NCBI GenBank assembly: GCA_002705465.1
Contig: PAGS01000088.1
Span: 10,733-19,482, forward strand
Length of the DNA stretch: 8,750 nt
Reading direction: 5' to 3'
Source: Halieaceae bacterium
Lineage (GTDB): Bacteria > Pseudomonadota > Gammaproteobacteria > Pseudomonadales > Halieaceae
Under the pieces are notes generated by a model. That model saw only the letters and a program-made list of their open reading frames with translations, was not told the DNA's origin and searched no databases. A program made the translations under genes and the position numbers. Of the stretch, positions 7,113 through 8,750 are shown one piece after another. Position 1 is the first letter of the stretch, and the number at the start of each line of letters is the position of its first letter.

Positions 7113-7135
7113 TAATATAGTTTCTTTATAGAACC
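7113..7135 (-). repeat. upstream arm of the 23-base inverted repeat, second operator-like site
   Basis: Read on the minus strand this arm carries GTTCT-ATAAA-GAAAC (7120-7134), a degenerate version of the perfect palindrome at 7046-7060, in the opposite orientation. It lies upstream of the candidate -35. Centre-to-centre distance between the two sites is about 74 bases, close to seven helical turns, so proteins bound at both could face the same side of the DNA. Confidence 0.55.
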
Positions 7136-7186
7136 CAATATTTGTCGATGAAATGGGACTAATAGAGGGCTAAAAGAGCCGCTCGC

Positions 7187-7269
7187 CGACGGCAGGCCTG
7201 TCGTGGGGCGAACCGCTGCGATGGGCGTTAGCGGGGAACCCGAGCGCTTAGGCTGAAGTCGAGCCTTAG
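7187..7269. other. hairpin-rich stretch downstream of the hydroxyacid dehydrogenase gene, possible transcript end
   Basis: Three inverted repeats follow the stop of the dehydrogenase gene on the minus strand: 7247-7269 (CTTAGGCT against AGCCTTAG, seven of eight paired, seven-base loop), 7213-7234 (CCGCT with AGCGG) and 7187-7203 (CGAC plus GG pairing with CCGTCG, one bulge). A small GGCT/AGCC hairpin at 7168-7180 has TTTT in its loop on the minus strand. None has a proper T tail, so a factor-dependent or imperfect terminator is the most that can be claimed. No coding sequence is seen in 6973-7306 other than the short leader ORF. Confidence 0.3.
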
Positions 7270-7306
7270 AAAAGTCCCGCTGTAAGACAACACCGTGTTA
7301 ACGCCG

Positions 7307-8455
7307 CTAGCGATACCGCAGGTTGTGTCGGCCCAGATCCGCCAGTGAACGCGCGCCCATGAGCTTCATGTCCCGCAAAAGCTCGGCTTGCAAGTTAGTA
7401 AGTGCTTGCTTAACACCCCCCTCTCCCGCCGCCGCCAACGCATAGAGGTACCAACGACCTCCGGAGCACGCCTTTGCCCCGACTGACAGCGCTTTGAGTA
7501 CATGAGTGCCCCGCTGAATGCCGCCATCACAGATCACATCAATCTGATCGCCGACCGCATCCACGATTTCAGCCAGCTGATCGAAAGGCGCTCGACTCCC
7601 ATCGAGCTGTCGTCCCCCGTGGTTGGACACCATAATCGCGTCAGCGCCAATATCGACTGCTCTATGGGCATCTTCTACCGACATGATGCCCTTCAGGCAA
7701 AAGGCCTTGCCCCATCGCCGCCGGACTTCCGCGGCGGCATCCCAGTCCATGGACTGATCCAGCATCGTCGAAAAATAGTCAGACACAGAAATACTGATGT
7801 TGGACCCCTCTGCCACATGATCCTTCAGATTGGAGAGTTGAAAAGGATCACGGAGGAGATAATTGAGGGTCCAGCTCGGATGTGTGGCGAAGCTCAGCAG
7901 GCTCGAGGGCGTGAGCTTGGGCGGCGAGGTAAAACCCGTCCATAGGTCTCGCTCTCGATTACCGCCCACAATGGTGTCCACTGTCAGCGCCAGGGCGTCA
8001 AACCCCGCATCTAGGCAGCGATCAATCATGCTCCAAGTCAATGCCTTGTCTTTGTGATAGTAGAGCTGAAAAATCTTCGGCGTCCGGATTGTTTCGGCGA
8101 TTTCCTCAATCCCCACGGTGGCCAGACTGGAGATGCCAAACAGGGTGTTGAATGCCTCTGCCGCTCGGCCAACCGCCCGCTCGCCCTCATGATGAAACAA
8201 ACGCTGCAGTGCCGTGGGAGACAGAAATAGGGGCAAATCAATGGGGATACCCATCACCGTGGTCGAGAGATCGACCTCCTCAACCCCTGCCAGCACGTTG
8301 GGCACGAGATCACAGCATTCATAAGCTTCAGTATTGCGCCGGTAGGTGACTTCATCATCAGCCGCACCGTCGATATAATGGAAAATCGGGCCGGGCAAAC
8401 GCGACTTTGCCAGCCGGCGAAATTGTTGGGTATTGTAACAGTCAGCCAAATTCAT
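7307..8455 (-). CDS. lldD: FMN-dependent L-lactate/2-hydroxyacid dehydrogenase (LldD family)
   Basis: A 382-residue TIM-barrel flavoenzyme of the family of LldD, glycolate oxidase and mandelate dehydrogenase. It oxidises an L-2-hydroxyacid to the 2-oxoacid, most likely lactate to pyruvate, probably passing electrons to the respiratory chain at the membrane. Visible active-site residues are Tyr27 in HYIDGAADDE, Gln130 and Tyr132 in FQLYYHKD, Asp160 and Arg167 in TVDTIVGGNRERD, Lys255 in LKGI, the catalytic His279 and Arg282 in SNHGGRQLDGS, Asp310 and Arg334. Gln314 stands where an FMN-phosphate-contacting Arg is usual. Residues about 171-235 form the long variable loop that anchors relatives to the membrane. 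The ATG at 8455 matches the family N-terminus; the ribosome site is weak (GGGCGG). It follows the M16 peptidase gene by 32 bases and precedes aceE. The family is certain; lactate as substrate is inferred partly from the aceEF neighbourhood. Confidence 0.85.
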   Translation of the reverse strand: MNLADCYNTQQFRRLAKSRLPGPIFHYIDGAADDEVTYRRNTEAYECCDLVPNVLAGVEEVDLSTTVMGIPIDLPLFLSPTALQRLFHHEGERAVGRAAEAFNTLFGISSLATVGIEEIAETIRTPKIFQLYYHKDKALTWSMIDRCLDAGFDALALTVDTIVGGNRERDLWTGFTSPPKLTPSSLLSFATHPSWTLNYLLRDPFQLSNLKDHVAEGSNISISVSDYFSTMLDQSMDWDAAAEVRRRWGKAFCLKGIMSVEDAHRAVDIGADAIMVSNHGGRQLDGSRAPFDQLAEIVDAVGDQIDVICDGGIQRGTHVLKALSVGAKACSGGRWYLYALAAAGEGGVKQALTNLQAELLRDMKLMGARSLADLGRHNLRYR

Positions 8456-8487
8456 ACTGTGCCGCCCAGCCAGCGCCCATGCACGAT

Positions 8488-8750
8488 TCAGTTCAAAGGT
8501 TGCGTTGGCATCGTCGCGTGAAAGTCCTCCACGCTCGTCACTACAGTTGCACCCTCGATCGAAGCAAAGGGATCCGCCTGCCAGCGCTCGCCACGCACCT
8601 GTATCAGAATACGGCTGGGTGAATCGCTCAACACCGTCTCCCGGTAGTATCCTCGGAGGTCCTCGAGAGACACGGCCTCTACCGCGGCGATGAGTTCTGC
8701 CCGCGTACCAAAGTCATAGCGCTCGCGGTTCCAATCACCCAAAAAGGGGC
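8488..8750 (-). CDS. C-terminal end of an M16-family (insulinase/pitrilysin-like) metallopeptidase, truncated by window edge
   Basis: Only the last 87 or so residues are present; the frame continues past base 8750. The segment YDFGTRAELIAAVEAVSLED, followed by LRGYYRETVLSDSPSRILIQVRG, resembles the closing part of pitrilysin-like M16 peptidases, where a helix with the pattern F-x-x-R-x-x-L-x-x-A-[VL] precedes the final strand. Full-length relatives are large zinc peptidases, often periplasmic, with the HxxEH zinc site near the N-terminus, which is not visible here. The gene ends 32 bases before the hydroxyacid dehydrogenase start on the same strand, so the two may share a transcript. The assignment rests on a short, moderately conserved tail. 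Confidence 0.65.
   Translation of the reverse strand, partial: PFLGDWNRERYDFGTRAELIAAVEAVSLEDLRGYYRETVLSDSPSRILIQVRGERWQADPFASIEGATVVTSVEDFHATMPTQPLN

Noticed and set aside
7045..7135. The inverted repeat as terminal repeats of a small mobile element (MITE).
   Set aside because: There is no flanking target duplication, the 91-base unit holds promoter-like hexamers, and the repeat arms contain their own palindromes, which fits operators better. A genome-wide copy search could reopen this.

Overview
The window looks like chromosomal core-metabolism DNA from a GC-rich gammaproteobacterium. This is inferred from protein character: a homodimeric-type pyruvate dehydrogenase E1 whose 882-residue length and motifs resemble the Pseudomonas/E. 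coli AceE group, an aceE-aceF pair without lpd, a FabV-type enoyl reductase and an LldD-type hydroxyacid dehydrogenase. A marine Cellvibrionales/Halieaceae-like source is plausible but not shown. I see no mobile element, CRISPR array, tRNA or rRNA.

Layout, left to right. 1-1019 (minus): most of fabV, cut by the window edge. 1020-1180: divergent promoter region. 1181-1615 (plus): a small MAPEG-family membrane protein. 1616-1764: convergent gap with an imperfect hairpin. 1765-2424 (minus): a MobA/MocA-like nucleotidyltransferase. 2540-4285 (minus): aceF, pyruvate dehydrogenase E2 with two lipoyl domains. 4307-6955 (minus): aceE, pyruvate dehydrogenase E1. 6956-7306: a 351-base non-coding stretch whose half nearest aceE is AT-rich. 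7307-8455 (minus): an FMN-dependent L-lactate/2-hydroxyacid dehydrogenase. 8488-8750 (minus): the C-terminal end of an M16 (insulinase-type) peptidase.

The central genes make metabolic sense together. An LldD-type enzyme would turn lactate (or a related 2-hydroxyacid) into pyruvate, and AceE/AceF would turn pyruvate into acetyl-CoA, which feeds the TCA cycle and, via fatty acid synthesis, FabV. The E3 subunit (lpd) and the usual regulator gene pdhR are not in the window.

The most unusual part is the control region in front of aceE. It has a 23-base inverted repeat (20 of 23 matching) whose two arms flank a candidate promoter. Each arm contains a GTTCT-type operator-like site, and the two sites are about 74 bases apart. 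Further on come a possible 12-codon leader ORF and a run of 12 G residues that appears to be the Shine-Dalgarno sequence of a GTG-started aceE. Together these suggest an uncharacterised mode of pyruvate dehydrogenase control. It remains a hypothesis from sequence alone.
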